From: CAWKMN01 sp963850765
GTDB lineage: Bacteria > Chloroflexota > Anaerolineae > Aggregatilineales > Aggregatilineaceae
DNA length: 64,000 bases
Reading direction: 5' to 3'
Assembly: GCA_963850765.1 (NCBI GenBank)
Contig: CAWKMN010000002.1
Location: 124,001-188,000 of the forward strand
Positions 1 through 7,692 of this stretch are shown here, piece by piece. The translations under genes and the position numbers were made by a program. The notes beneath the pieces are model-generated. The model was not told the DNA's origin and searched no databases. It saw only the letters and a list, made by a program, of their open reading frames with translations. The first letter of the stretch is position 1, and each line of letters starts with the position of its first letter.

Positions 1-355
1 TCACGCCCTCGGCTTCAAGTTCGGCGCGCAGCTCGCGGAAGTTCTCGACGATGCCGTTATGCACGACGACGGTGCGCCCGCTCTGGCTGAGGTGGGGATG
101 CGCGTTGCGCGAACTGGGGACGCCGTGCGTCGCCCAGCGGGTGTGTCCGATGCCGATGCGCCCGTTGAGCGGCTCGGTGCGGACGAGTTCGAGCAGATTG
201 TCGAGCTTGCCGACGTCGCGGCGGATCGCCAGCCCGTCTTTCTGCATGACGGCGATCCCGGCGGAGTCGTAGCCGCGATATTCGAGACGCTGCAAGCCGT
301 TGAGGATGATGGGGGTCGCATCGCGCGGCCCAATATAGCCCACGATTCCACACAT
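1..355 (-). CDS. glmS: Glutamine-fructose-6-phosphate aminotransferase, N-terminal part (runs off window)
   Basis: First 118 residues of the glutaminase half of GlmS, which makes glucosamine-6-phosphate from fructose-6-phosphate and glutamine for the cell envelope. The protein starts MCGIVGYIG, so Cys2 is the N-terminal nucleophile of a class II amidotransferase. RGYDSAGI (about 27-34), GHTRWATHG (70-78) and HNGIVEN (99-105) are the other glutaminase signatures. The ATG at 355 is preceded by a GGGAGAG ribosome site. The isomerase domains lie beyond the window edge. The long structured leader at 500-640 may regulate it. PurF and AsnB share the fold, but the motif set matches GlmS best. Confidence 0.93.
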   Translation of the reverse strand, partial: MCGIVGYIGPRDATPIILNGLQRLEYRGYDSAGIAVMQKDGLAIRRDVGKLDNLLELVRTEPLNGRIGIGHTRWATHGVPSSRNAHPHLSQSGRTVVVHNGIVENFRELRAELEAEGV

Positions 356-499
356 GGTGATCTCTCCCTGAGGATATGGATGGCGCAGCAGGCACCCGCC
401 GGTATGAATCCGGCGCGGCACGATGCACCATATTGGATGTTGAGTGTGAGTTGGGTGCTGCACCACTGCCGCGCGGATTGTGTCACGGTTGCCCGTGGC

Positions 500-640
500 C
501 TTTGGAACGCGGCTCACTTGGGAGGGAACATACACGGAGGCGGTGGGTACGCCCCTGGCGGCATCCGCAGAATCATTCGACTTTCCCCCGGCGGACCGGG
601 GTTCGCTTCATCGCCCGATGAAGACCGCCACCTCGTATCC
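500..640 (-). ncRNA. Structured leader upstream of glmS (possible glmS-ribozyme-like element)
   Basis: Read on the minus strand toward glmS. It holds an ACGAGG box (636-631) followed by a 6-bp stem, TGGCGG (630-625) pairing with CCGCCA (561-556). Inside the stem are two perfect hairpins, an 8-bp one (623-606) and a 6-bp one (601-586), and the string TGCGGATG (569-562). The order ACGAGG, stem, (U)GCGGAUG, stem' resembles the P3 region of the glmS ribozyme. The canonical GGCGG is altered and I cannot place the cleavage-site helix with certainty; an AGCGCC lies far upstream at 824-819. It may instead be another leader RNA or chance structure. Confidence 0.3.
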
Positions 641-780
641 CTGGTGAGTGAACAGTTTACAGTTCTTAGTTTTTAGTTATTGGTGATTGGTAAATGCTCT
701 GTTTCGGTTGTATTGAAACCTTAACAAGAGCCACCATCTGATCACTGAAAACTGTTTACTGATTACTGTCTACTTCTCTC
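640..780. repeat. AT-rich dispersed repeat between glmS leader and upstream sequence
   Basis: Contains AACAGTTTACAGTTCTTAG and AAAACTGTTTACTGATTACTG type strings, related to the 44580-44700 element. The rest of 780-1020 holds no gene I can support. Confidence 0.4.
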
Positions 781-1020
781 GCCAGGGCCTTGCGCTCGTG
801 ATCCCCTCGTTAGGACGTATAGGCGCTCCTTCTCGCTCGTACCGGATCGGACAAGGAGAATATAGCCGTTGCTGGGGCAATACGCCAAAGGATTTTGTTC
901 AGGATTCTTGTCAAATTGCACAGCCGGGCCTCACCCCGTCGAAACGTTTGAGAATGTGGAATCTCGCCCATTACGCTCGCGAGTAAATGAGGGTTAACTT
1001 TTTAAACGGATAAGGCGATG

Positions 1021-1107
1021 GTGTAGGGGAGCGGCCCTGTGTGCTCCCGGTCGCGCGCGGCGCGACACGCGGCAGCGCCGGGCGGACACGGCGGTCCGCC
1101 CCTGCGC
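1021..1107 (+). repeat. Palindromic repeat ending in GGACACGGCGGTCCGCCCC
   Basis: Starts GTGTAGGGGAGCGG. A related copy lies in inverse orientation at 54828-54898. Confidence 0.55.
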
Positions 1108-1155
1108 GATCTTATCCGCTTATTTTCCTAATCTGCATTAACGCCCGGCGTCGGA

Positions 1156-2055
1156 TCATTCCCCTTCCTCTTCGCCCACCTGCACGCCCGCCAGCGCTTC
1201 GAGCACGGTGATGATCGCGCTGTTGTCGAGCTCGCCGCTGCCCATGCTGACCATCGCCTCGTAAAGCTGGTGCGCGACGGCGGTCAGGGGCAGGGGGACA
1301 TGATAGGTGCGCCCGGTATCGACCACGATCTTCAGATCTTTGGCCTGCATATACGCTTTGAAGCCCGGCGCGAGATTGCGCTTGAACAGCTTGGGCGGCT
1401 TGGTATCCAGCGCCCAGCACTGCGCCGCGCCCTTGCTGATCGCCTGCACGACGCGCGCCGGATCGACGCCGCATTTTTGCGCCAGGACCAGCGCCTCGGC
1501 CATGGCGACCATCGTCCCGGCCACGATGATCTGATTGGCGGCTTTGGCGATCTGGCCCGCGCCGCTTTCGCCCACCCAGGTGATCGTTTTGCCCATCGCC
1601 TCGAAGACCGGCAGGGCGCGATCAAACGCTTCTTGCGGCCCGCCCACCATGATCGCCAGCGTGCCCGCGCGCGCGCCGATGTCGCCGCCGCTGACGGGCG
1701 CATCGAGCGACAGCACGCCGACCTTCGCCAGTTCGTCCGCGATATGGCGGGCGGCTTCGGGCTTGATCGTGCTGTTGTCGATGGCGATCAGCCCCTCGTG
1801 CGCCCCTTCGATCATGCCGTCCGGGCCTAGTACGACCTGCTCCACGTCGGGCGTATCGGGCAGGTTGGTGAAGACGAACTCGCTCTGTTCGGCCACCTCG
1901 CGCGGCGACGTCGCCGGGATCGCGCCTTCCTGCGCGAACTGGTCCACAATGGCGCGGCTGCGGTTGTGGACGATCAGCGTATGCCCGGCTTTCATCAGGT
2001 TGCGCGCGATGCCCGATCCCATCAGACCCAGGCCGATATAACCAATGCGTGCCAT
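1156..2055 (-). CDS. NAD(P)-dependent beta-hydroxyacid dehydrogenase (3-hydroxyisobutyrate dehydrogenase / tartronate semialdehyde reductase family)
   Basis: A 299-residue cytosolic oxidoreductase of full family length. It has an N-terminal Rossmann fold with IGLGLMGSGIARN (7-19), the substrate-binding DAPVSGGDIGARAGT (118-132), and the catalytic lysine K171 in GQIAKAANQ at the start of the helical C-terminal domain. The family reduces or oxidises small beta-hydroxyacids such as 3-hydroxyisobutyrate, tartronate semialdehyde or succinic semialdehyde. The substrate cannot be fixed from sequence. The gene is monocistronic, flanked by repeats, with ATG start at 2055. It could serve valine breakdown, glycolate metabolism or detoxification. 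Confidence 0.88.
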   Translation of the reverse strand: MARIGYIGLGLMGSGIARNLMKAGHTLIVHNRSRAIVDQFAQEGAIPATSPREVAEQSEFVFTNLPDTPDVEQVVLGPDGMIEGAHEGLIAIDNSTIKPEAARHIADELAKVGVLSLDAPVSGGDIGARAGTLAIMVGGPQEAFDRALPVFEAMGKTITWVGESGAGQIAKAANQIIVAGTMVAMAEALVLAQKCGVDPARVVQAISKGAAQCWALDTKPPKLFKRNLAPGFKAYMQAKDLKIVVDTGRTYHVPLPLTAVAHQLYEAMVSMGSGELDNSAIITVLEALAGVQVGEEEGE

Positions 2056-2079
2056 GAAATTCTCTCGCTTTCTCCAGAG

Positions 2080-2405
2080 GGGGTTATGAGTTGTGAGTTA
2101 TGAGTTTTGAGTCAAGTTAACAGGTTACAGTTGACAGTGGTCAGTAGGGGCGGGTTAACAAACTTGCCCTGGATGACCTTCCGAAGTGCCCCTACATGCT
2201 CACGTTCTGCTCCGTCTCAGCGCCTGACTCATAACTCAGAGCGTGTATGTTAAATAGTTTACCCCTATCCCGGCGACCAAGCTTCGGCTTGCCCCTTTCC
2301 CCGCATGCGGAGAAAGGGGAGTCTCAAGTCCCTCTCCGCCCGCGGGGAGGGATTTAGGGAGGGGTAAAACGAATTTACAAACACGCTCTCAAAACTCATG
2401 ACTCA
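2080..2405. repeat. Composite intergenic repeat cluster
   Basis: Flanked by inverted TTATGAGTTTTGAGTC / AAAACTCATGACTCA strings. Inside are a GGGGCGGGTTAACAAAC module and a CCCTCCCTAAATC-type palindrome in both orientations. Confidence 0.6.
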
Positions 2406-2416
2406 CGACCTATTGA

Positions 2417-2451
2417 ACACAAATCGCCCCCAGATTACACGCATGGGGGCG
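2417..2451 (-). terminator. Probable terminator of the V4R gene
   Basis: Perfect 8-bp stem CGCCCCCA (2425-2432) / TGGGGGCG (2444-2451), followed on the minus strand by ATTTGTG. It lies just downstream of the V4R gene. Confidence 0.45.
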
Positions 2452-2490
2452 ACGCTAATGGCTAACCGCTAACGGCTAATCGCTAACCGC

Positions 2491-3121
2491 CTAATCAATC
2501 GGCTCTTTGTAGATGTAGTAGCGGCCCATATCATCGCCCTTGGCGATGCAGGAGGCCAGATCGACCTTGAACTCGTGCCCGCCCGATACCCAGCGCAGGC
2601 CCTCTTGCAGCAAGCCCTGGCCGACATAACACACCGGGCGGTCGGTCTTGCGGTTCCAGCACATCGGGCAGCGTTCGAGCGTATAGACGTATTTCTCGGT
2701 TTCTTCGTGGACGTTCGAGATCTGGTCGGAAAACTGGGTAAAGATGTTCGCCATGGCGGGCAGGCCGATCTTCAGCTTGGCCGCCAGCGGCAGCACCTTG
2801 AAGGCCAGATCGCCCACGCCGGCCAGCGCGCCGAACCCGCGCAGCGCGTCCGCAAATGTTGCACGGCCCGCTCGCAGCGCCAGACCGCGGCCACCACGCG
2901 GCCCGTACATCTCTTCCAGCGCGACACACAACGCCGTGAAATAGGCGAAATCGAACTCTTTTTCCAGATTGTCGGGCGGGATAGTTATTGATAATTTCGG
3001 ACAGGTCCGCCAGATGTAAAATCGCGTTGAGGCCGTTTTTCCCCATCACCTCTTCGAGCGCTTCAATCGTGATCCGGGCGAACTTATTGGGATAATGAAA
3101 ACCGCTTTTCTCCGGTGGCAT
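2491..3121 (-). pseudogene. V4R-domain protein (hydrocarbon/4-vinyl-reductase-like ligand-binding domain), frameshifted
   Basis: About 209 residues when two frames are joined. The N-terminal frame runs from ATG 3121 (MPPEKSGFHYPNKFARIT...) to NNYP. The rest continues in another frame as PPDNLEKEFDFAYF to the stop at 2491. One extra C in the GGG run at 2978-2980 (plus strand) accounts for the shift. The C-terminal part shows the V4R pattern CPMCW, a second VCYVGQG cysteine and ASCIAKGDD. V4R domains bind small hydrophobic or heme-like ligands and occur in BchJ and regulators. No partner domain is present, so the role is unknown. Promoter and terminator are well formed, so a sequence error is possible. 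Confidence 0.7.
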
Positions 3122-3239
3122 CGTGCCTGATCCTCCAATCAGTGAGAAGGTACCTGACCATGTTCTGGCTCGCTAGGCAACAGGCGCGTCAAAAACGTTT
3201 ATTTACCAAAACAGGCCAAAACTATGCTGTCCGCCTATG

Positions 3240-3268
3240 TTTATATGCAATGTGTCGTGAATTGTCAA
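3240..3268 (-). promoter_or_regulatory. Sigma-70-type promoter of the V4R gene
   Basis: On the minus strand TTGACA (3268-3263), 17-bp spacer, TATAAA (3245-3240). Start point would lie about 110 nt upstream of the ATG at 3121. Confidence 0.7.
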
Positions 3269-3459
3269 ACCTGACGACAGCTGAGATTGTCCACGGCTTA
3301 ATTATAGGCTAATTCGAGAGTTTTGCGAATAGTGTGCACCGGGCAGGGCATGGCGGTCACCATGGCTGATGGTGAAACAAGGCTGTCCTTAGAGTTGAAA
3401 TTGTATTAAGATTGGTGGAGTGTGCTGAGAATCCATCCGCAGCGGCGGCGAGTGCCTCT

Positions 3460-4437
3460 ATGCATATCCGACAATATCACCCTCAGGACGAACCGGCGTT
3501 GATGCGGCTGGAGCGTTTGAGTCCGCGCGGCTTGCCCGAGCCATTTGTCCACTTCCGCCGGCGCTTCATCGACCGGGCCGCGCTGTTCTCCGATCATCAA
3601 CTGCTGGTGGCGGAACACGAGCGGCGGGTGATCGGCTGCGTGGCGGTCGCCGTCAAGCGCACCCAGGTAGGCGGCCGGCCGGTATCGCTGGGGTACATCT
3701 TCGACATCCGCACCGACCCCGATCTGCGGCGGCGCGGGGTAGGATCGGCGCTGCTCGAATCGGTGGAGAATTATCTCATTGGGCGCGAAGTGGACGGCGC
3801 ATACGGGCACGTCGAAGCGGGCAATGTGGCCTCGCTGCGCCTGTTCGACAAGTGGGGATACGAGCGTCTGCGCCAGTTGATCATGCTGTTTTTCCAGCCG
3901 TCTCCGTTCATCAACTGCCCGGAGTGGATGCCGCGTCACATCGAGAATCACCAGACCGATCAGGACGTGCTGCGGGCGGTCTACAGCACGCGCGACCTGT
4001 ACGTGCCCGACGTGGCCGAACGCCTGAAGGATTTTGGCTTTCAGCGCTGGACGGTGGACCTGGGCAGCGCCCGGTTTGCCGGGATGAGCCTGTTTGATCA
4101 GACGTATGTGTTCCAGCAGTGGCCTGCCGATCAGCCCTTTCCAACGGAGGAGGAACTTCGCGCCGGGTATGCCAAGAGCATCCGCCTGTTTGACGAGGTC
4201 GGCATCCACAACGCGCCGCTGCTCCGGGCTATTTTCGACACGCTGCGCGATAACGCCGTAACCGACAACGTGAGCCGGCTCTCCCTGCTGCTCGACCGCA
4301 TGGACCGTGTGCCGGTGTTCCTGTTCGCGGAAGCCTACAAGCAGATGGATTATTGGATGGTGTTCAAACCGCTCAATCCCTCCTGGCTGCCCGAATGGCA
4401 GGATGAGCCCGTCTACATCGACACGCGCGAACTGTAG
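3460..4437 (+). CDS. GNAT-family N-acetyltransferase
   Basis: About 325 residues from ATG 3460; TTG 3412 and GTG 3415 are in-frame alternatives with no better ribosome site. The first half is a GNAT acyl-CoA transferase domain. It has beta-strand LGYIFDIRTDPDLRRRGVG, where RRRGVG is the pyrophosphate-binding loop, and the closing AGNVASLRLFDKWGYERL. The second half looks like a degenerate GNAT repeat without the binding loop. The family transfers acetyl groups from acetyl-CoA to amines, and the substrate cannot be read. The region 3122-3459 upstream holds only the V4R promoter and no gene I can support. Confidence 0.8.
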   Translation: MHIRQYHPQDEPALMRLERLSPRGLPEPFVHFRRRFIDRAALFSDHQLLVAEHERRVIGCVAVAVKRTQVGGRPVSLGYIFDIRTDPDLRRRGVGSALLESVENYLIGREVDGAYGHVEAGNVASLRLFDKWGYERLRQLIMLFFQPSPFINCPEWMPRHIENHQTDQDVLRAVYSTRDLYVPDVAERLKDFGFQRWTVDLGSARFAGMSLFDQTYVFQQWPADQPFPTEEELRAGYAKSIRLFDEVGIHNAPLLRAIFDTLRDNAVTDNVSRLSLLLDRMDRVPVFLFAEAYKQMDYWMVFKPLNPSWLPEWQDEPVYIDTREL

Positions 4438-4488
4438 CTGCAAACCAAAACTTAACCGGATTCTCCGTGATTAGTGCTCAGGTACTAG

Positions 4489-4518
4489 TTGACGATTGTG
4501 GTAGTATTATGATACCAT
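4489..4518 (+). promoter_or_regulatory. Possible promoter of the Flp pilin gene
   Basis: TTGACG (4489-4494), 18-bp spacer, TACCAT (4513-4518). The -10 is weak; TATGAT at 4508 is an alternative but too close to the -35. Confidence 0.4.
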
Positions 4519-4577
4519 AAAGGTGGCCCAATAAAGGGTCGCTTATCCTAATCCTAGCTCCATAGGAGGTTTCATCC

Positions 4578-4724
4578 ATGTTGTACCAACCGCGTGAAGA
4601 GGGCCAAGGGCTCGTTGAGTACGCTCTGATCCTCGTTCTGGTCGCCGTCGTCGTGATCATCATCCTGGTCCTGGTTGGCCCGGCCATCGGCAACATCTTC
4701 TCGAATATCGTCCAAAACCTGTAA
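4578..4724 (+). CDS. Flp/Fap-type pilin subunit, 48 residues
   Basis: A short gene with perfect AGGAGGT ribosome site (4564-4570) 7 bp before ATG 4578. The protein begins MLYQPREEGQGLVEYALIL and continues as one hydrophobic helix ending in VGPAIGNIFSNIVQNL. The pattern G-x-x-L/V-E-Y-A-L followed by a long hydrophobic stretch is the Flp-type class IVb prepilin signature. Cleavage by a TadV/PilD-type peptidase is expected after the Gly at 9 or 11, leaving Glu5-like E14. Flp pilins polymerise into Tad pili for adhesion. No tad assembly gene is near, so it is an orphan locus. An intrinsic terminator follows. Confidence 0.85.
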   Translation: MLYQPREEGQGLVEYALILVLVAVVVIIILVLVGPAIGNIFSNIVQNL

Positions 4725-4767
4725 TTATGGAGCGGCAGTCCCTTGACTGCCATAGTGGAAGGACGCA

Positions 4768-4795
4768 GGCGCCCCGAACCCCGGGGCGTTTGTGA
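4768..4795 (+). terminator. Intrinsic terminator of the Flp pilin gene
   Basis: Perfect 7-bp stem CGCCCCG (4770-4776) / CGGGGCG (4782-4788) with a 5-nt loop, then TTTGTG. Confidence 0.65.
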
Positions 4796-4809
4796 TTCTC
4801 GGCTGACAG

Positions 4810-5397
4810 CTAACCGCTGCCCTGAGCTTTCAGGGCTTCCTCGCGGGCCTGCACATCGCGCGCCATCTGGACGAACGCGGCGACCAACTGCTCGATGTCG
4901 CGATTCGCGGTACCGGCCTGCACTTCCTGCGCGACCTCATAATGCCCCTGCGCGATCTGGTCGGTCGCGTCCATTACGCTGCGGACAAAATCCGTCGTGT
5001 AGCGTGCGCGCTCCGCGAGATCGCGCATCACCGCCAGCCCGACGATCGGGCGCTCGCGCACAAACGCCGTGAAGTCGTCGCGGTGCAGCACCAGCACGTC
5101 CAGATCGTCGGCCGCCGCTGCCGATGTCGAGCGCGGCAGGCGATCCAGCACCGAGAATTCGCCGAACATCTCCGACAGGTAGCGGATCGTGATCTCGTTG
5201 CCCTGGCTGTCATACGTAAAGATCCGCACGCGCCCCTTCAGGATCAGATACAACGAGTCGCCGCTGTCGCCCTTGCGGAACAGGACCGCGCCCTGCGGAT
5301 ATGATTGGCGGCGCATCAGCCGGATCAGCGCCTCACGATCCGGGCGTTCGACCTTGCGAAACAGCGGCAGTTCGGCCAGTTGGTCGGCTGTGTCCAT
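4810..5397 (-). CDS. Stand-alone cyclic-nucleotide-binding domain protein
   Basis: 195 residues from ATG 5397. Residues about 10-120 form a cNMP-binding beta-roll: GAVLFRKGDSGDSLYLILKG, then the phosphate-binding cassette FGEFSVLDRLPRSTSA (79-94), with Arg89 in the position that contacts the cyclic phosphate. There is no helix-turn-helix, so it is not a Crp/Fnr transcription factor. The C-terminal 75 residues are helical (LAVMRDLAERARYTTDFVRSVM...) and resemble the tail that follows the sensor in the PrsW fusion just upstream on the same strand. It is probably a paralogue or partner of that protein. The output is unknown, and it could signal by protein contact. Confidence 0.82.
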   Translation of the reverse strand: MDTADQLAELPLFRKVERPDREALIRLMRRQSYPQGAVLFRKGDSGDSLYLILKGRVRIFTYDSQGNEITIRYLSEMFGEFSVLDRLPRSTSAAAADDLDVLVLHRDDFTAFVRERPIVGLAVMRDLAERARYTTDFVRSVMDATDQIAQGHYEVAQEVQAGTANRDIEQLVAAFVQMARDVQAREEALKAQGSG

Positions 5398-5492
5398 GGT
5401 GATTTCCTAACATATTTTGTGAGGCTTTCTCCCACGATCGGCGTGACAATACGCCCCCTAGCCAGAGAGGGATATGACTCTCATATATGTGC

Positions 5493-7292
5493 CTATTGAT
5501 TGGCCGCTGTGCGGTTCGCGGCGTAACTCGCCTCGCGCTTTTGCAGCCGCGCCGCAATGCCCGAAAAGACACTGCTCACCCAGGTCGGCGTCGCGTCCGA
5601 GATCTCGGTCGGCTCCAGGCTGGCGGGTGCGCTGAGTTGAGCGTCTGGTGCCGAGGTCTGCCCGGCCGGGCTGTCGCTGGCGGAAGCGGAAGCGAGCGCT
5701 GCGTAATCGCCCCGCCCAAGCTGCATCAGGCGTTCGACGCTGGTCTCGACCGTCTGGGTTGTGAGACGCACCTTGTCGGCCAGATATTGCAGCACGGCGA
5801 GCACCACATCAGGACGGCTCTGGATGAAGCGGTAAAACGCTTCGCGCCGCAGGATCAGCACGCGGATCGAGCCGCATGCCTGCGCCCGCGCCGATCGCGA
5901 TCCACCATCCAGCAGCGAGAACTCGCCCACCACGCCGCCCGGCTGGAAGCTGCGGAGCGGTTTAAGCTGGCCGGTCCGGCGCTCCGCGACCAGAATATCG
6001 ATCTGGCCCGATTCCAGCATGTACATCGCATCGCCCTGGTCGCCTTCGTTGAACAGCACGGCCCCATCCGCATAATCCTGAATGGTAATGGCGCGGCTCA
6101 GGTTTTCGAGATGGGCCAGCGAGACGTGACGGAAGATCTCGATCTGGCTCAGGCGCGCGGCCCGCTCGGAGAGCTGTTCCGGCGTGAAGGGAGCGGCCAG
6201 TTCCGAGACGCGCATGAACATATCAAACGTATGCAGCAGGGTGGGATCAAACCGGGCAAGCTCATCGTTGAACGCGGCCTGCATGGCCTGATCGCCGGGC
6301 GGAAACACACTGTCCACGAACAAGTTGACCGCCGCGCCAAGCTTTTTCCGTATCTGCTCGAACTCGATCCGGTACTGCGCGATCTCCTCTTCCCAGGCAG
6401 CGCACAGCCGGTCGCTGGCCGGCCCGGCGAGATTGTTCCGCAGAATGCCGATATTGGCCTGGATCACCAGCAGGCGGCGCACCTGCGATACATTCTCCTG
6501 CCCGAAAAAATCCTGCAATTCGCCAAAAACCTGCTCGATACCCGTTCCGCCGAGTTTCTGCACGGCTTCGCGCTCGCCCTCCGATACGCCAACATTGATC
6601 CCCAGCGTCTCGGCAAAGCGCTTTTTCTCGTCGGCCAGACCCCGGCTGATCTGCCAGGCGATGAGCACGCCGCCGCCGATCCCAAACGCGATCGCGATCA
6701 GCAGCAGGGTGACACCGTCCAGTTCGTTGGCGATGTTGTTGTAGGCGACGTGCAGACCGATCGCCAGCGCGATCCCGATCACCGGCAGAAACGCCGCGCG
6801 CCGGTCCGTGCTGCGGCGCAGCCGCCCCAACGAGATCCCGACCAGCCCGCTGGCCGTGGCATGCATCAATGACGTGGAGAGCGTGCGGCTGATGGCGGTT
6901 GCCAGCACCGCGTCGCCCGCATCCGGCAGATAGATCGCCAAATTCTCGGTCAGCGCAAACCCGATCCCGACCGCGATCCCATACACCGCGCCATCGACAA
7001 TGTAGCGGAAGCGGGGATGCTGGATCAGATAGATCAGCACCAGCGCCTTGAGGATCTCCTCGATGATCGGCGCCGTGATGCGCGTCAGCATCTCATAGCT
7101 GACGCCGCGATCCATGACTTCGTTGTTGATCAGCCATGCCAGCCCAAACGCCCCGGCGGCACCCCAGACGAGGCACAGCAGAATCGTGCTCGCCTTGCCG
7201 GTCCCAAAGATGTCCAGCATGATGAACAGGTAAACAGTGAACGCGGGCACCGCAATGGCGATGACATAGGCGATGATCGTTACGGCATTCAT
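5493..7292 (-). CDS. PrsW-family intramembrane metalloprotease fused to a cyclic-nucleotide-binding domain
   Basis: 599 residues. The N-terminal ~215 residues hold about eight hydrophobic helices with PrsW motifs: APIIEEILKAL (74-84, paired glutamates E78/E79), GIGFALTEN (109-117), and histidines at 144 (MHATASG) and 181 (GLHVAYN). PrsW proteases cut transmembrane anti-sigma factors or signal substrates within the membrane. Residues about 230-385 are a cytosolic helical linker. Residues about 387-500 are a cNMP-binding domain with GDQGDAMYMLESGQI and GEFSLLDGGSRSARA, followed by a Ser/Ala-rich tail. The architecture suggests second-messenger control of intramembrane proteolysis. The neighbour at 4810-5397 carries the same sensor plus tail. 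Confidence 0.85.
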   Translation of the reverse strand: MNAVTIIAYVIAIAVPAFTVYLFIMLDIFGTGKASTILLCLVWGAAGAFGLAWLINNEVMDRGVSYEMLTRITAPIIEEILKALVLIYLIQHPRFRYIVDGAVYGIAVGIGFALTENLAIYLPDAGDAVLATAISRTLSTSLMHATASGLVGISLGRLRRSTDRRAAFLPVIGIALAIGLHVAYNNIANELDGVTLLLIAIAFGIGGGVLIAWQISRGLADEKKRFAETLGINVGVSEGEREAVQKLGGTGIEQVFGELQDFFGQENVSQVRRLLVIQANIGILRNNLAGPASDRLCAAWEEEIAQYRIEFEQIRKKLGAAVNLFVDSVFPPGDQAMQAAFNDELARFDPTLLHTFDMFMRVSELAAPFTPEQLSERAARLSQIEIFRHVSLAHLENLSRAITIQDYADGAVLFNEGDQGDAMYMLESGQIDILVAERRTGQLKPLRSFQPGGVVGEFSLLDGGSRSARAQACGSIRVLILRREAFYRFIQSRPDVVLAVLQYLADKVRLTTQTVETSVERLMQLGRGDYAALASASASDSPAGQTSAPDAQLSAPASLEPTEISDATPTWVSSVFSGIAARLQKREASYAANRTAANQ

Positions 7293-7382
7293 GACAGCTT
7301 CGTCGCAGTCTGGCTTATCGTGGCCTCTATTCTATTGGATCGCCGGCCGTTGCGCACGTGGCAGATATGCGGCGGAAAACAG

Positions 7383-7528
7383 TTCACCACAGAGGGCACA
7401 GAGGACACAGAGATTCTGAGGGGAAAAGGGAGGTAATAGTGGAAGTGTCGCGGCAATGATCTGTCTGGGCTGCTTTCTCTCGCTTTTCCCTTGATTTTCT
7501 CTGTGTGCTCTGTGCCCTCTGTGGTGAA
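7383..7528. repeat. MITE-like long inverted repeat
   Basis: Arms 7383-7412 and 7499-7528 are complementary at 29 of 30 positions (TTCACCACAGAGGGCACAG ...). The inner flanks are partly complementary (GGGGAAAAGGG / CTTTTCCC). Half-copies occur near 52251-52312, 59366-59395 and 59588-59620. Confidence 0.75.
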
Positions 7529-7572
7529 ACGCTTTCTTGATTGGAATCTCCTAAGAACATGCTGAGAGAGGT

Positions 7573-7606
7573 TGACTCCGATCGACTAAAGTTCTAAAAT
7601 CGGAGC
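7573..7606 (+). promoter_or_regulatory. Promoter of the dnaJ-htrA-hspR operon with overlapping inverted repeat
   Basis: TTGACT (7573-7578), 17-bp spacer, TAAAAT (7596-7601). A perfect 7-bp inverted repeat, CTCCGAT (7577-7583) / ATCGGAG (7600-7606), overlaps both boxes and is a likely operator. It is neither CIRCE nor a canonical HAIR site. Confidence 0.65.
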
Positions 7607-7692
7607 ACAATTGATACCGAAATTTCTCAGTCCGGTTTAACATCCTTCTAAGGCGCGTTGGATAAATTCTAAGGGTGAGGTTGTCACAGGGC

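Noticed and set aside
586..640. tRNA or tmRNA fragment near GGGTTCG
   Set aside because: No cloverleaf, no CCA end, and no D or T arm can be paired.
798..986. Small plus-strand ORF between glmS and the dehydrogenase
   Set aside because: No ribosome site, no protein-like pattern.
5487..6872. Long plus-strand open frame of 461 codons
   Set aside because: It lies antisense to the PrsW-cNBD gene, and its residue composition (Arg/His/Gln rich) is that of a GC-codon shadow.
7577..7606. CIRCE or HAIR operator before dnaJ
   Set aside because: The inverted repeat does not match TTAGCACTC-N9-GAGTGCTAA or CTTGAGT-N7-ACTCAAG.
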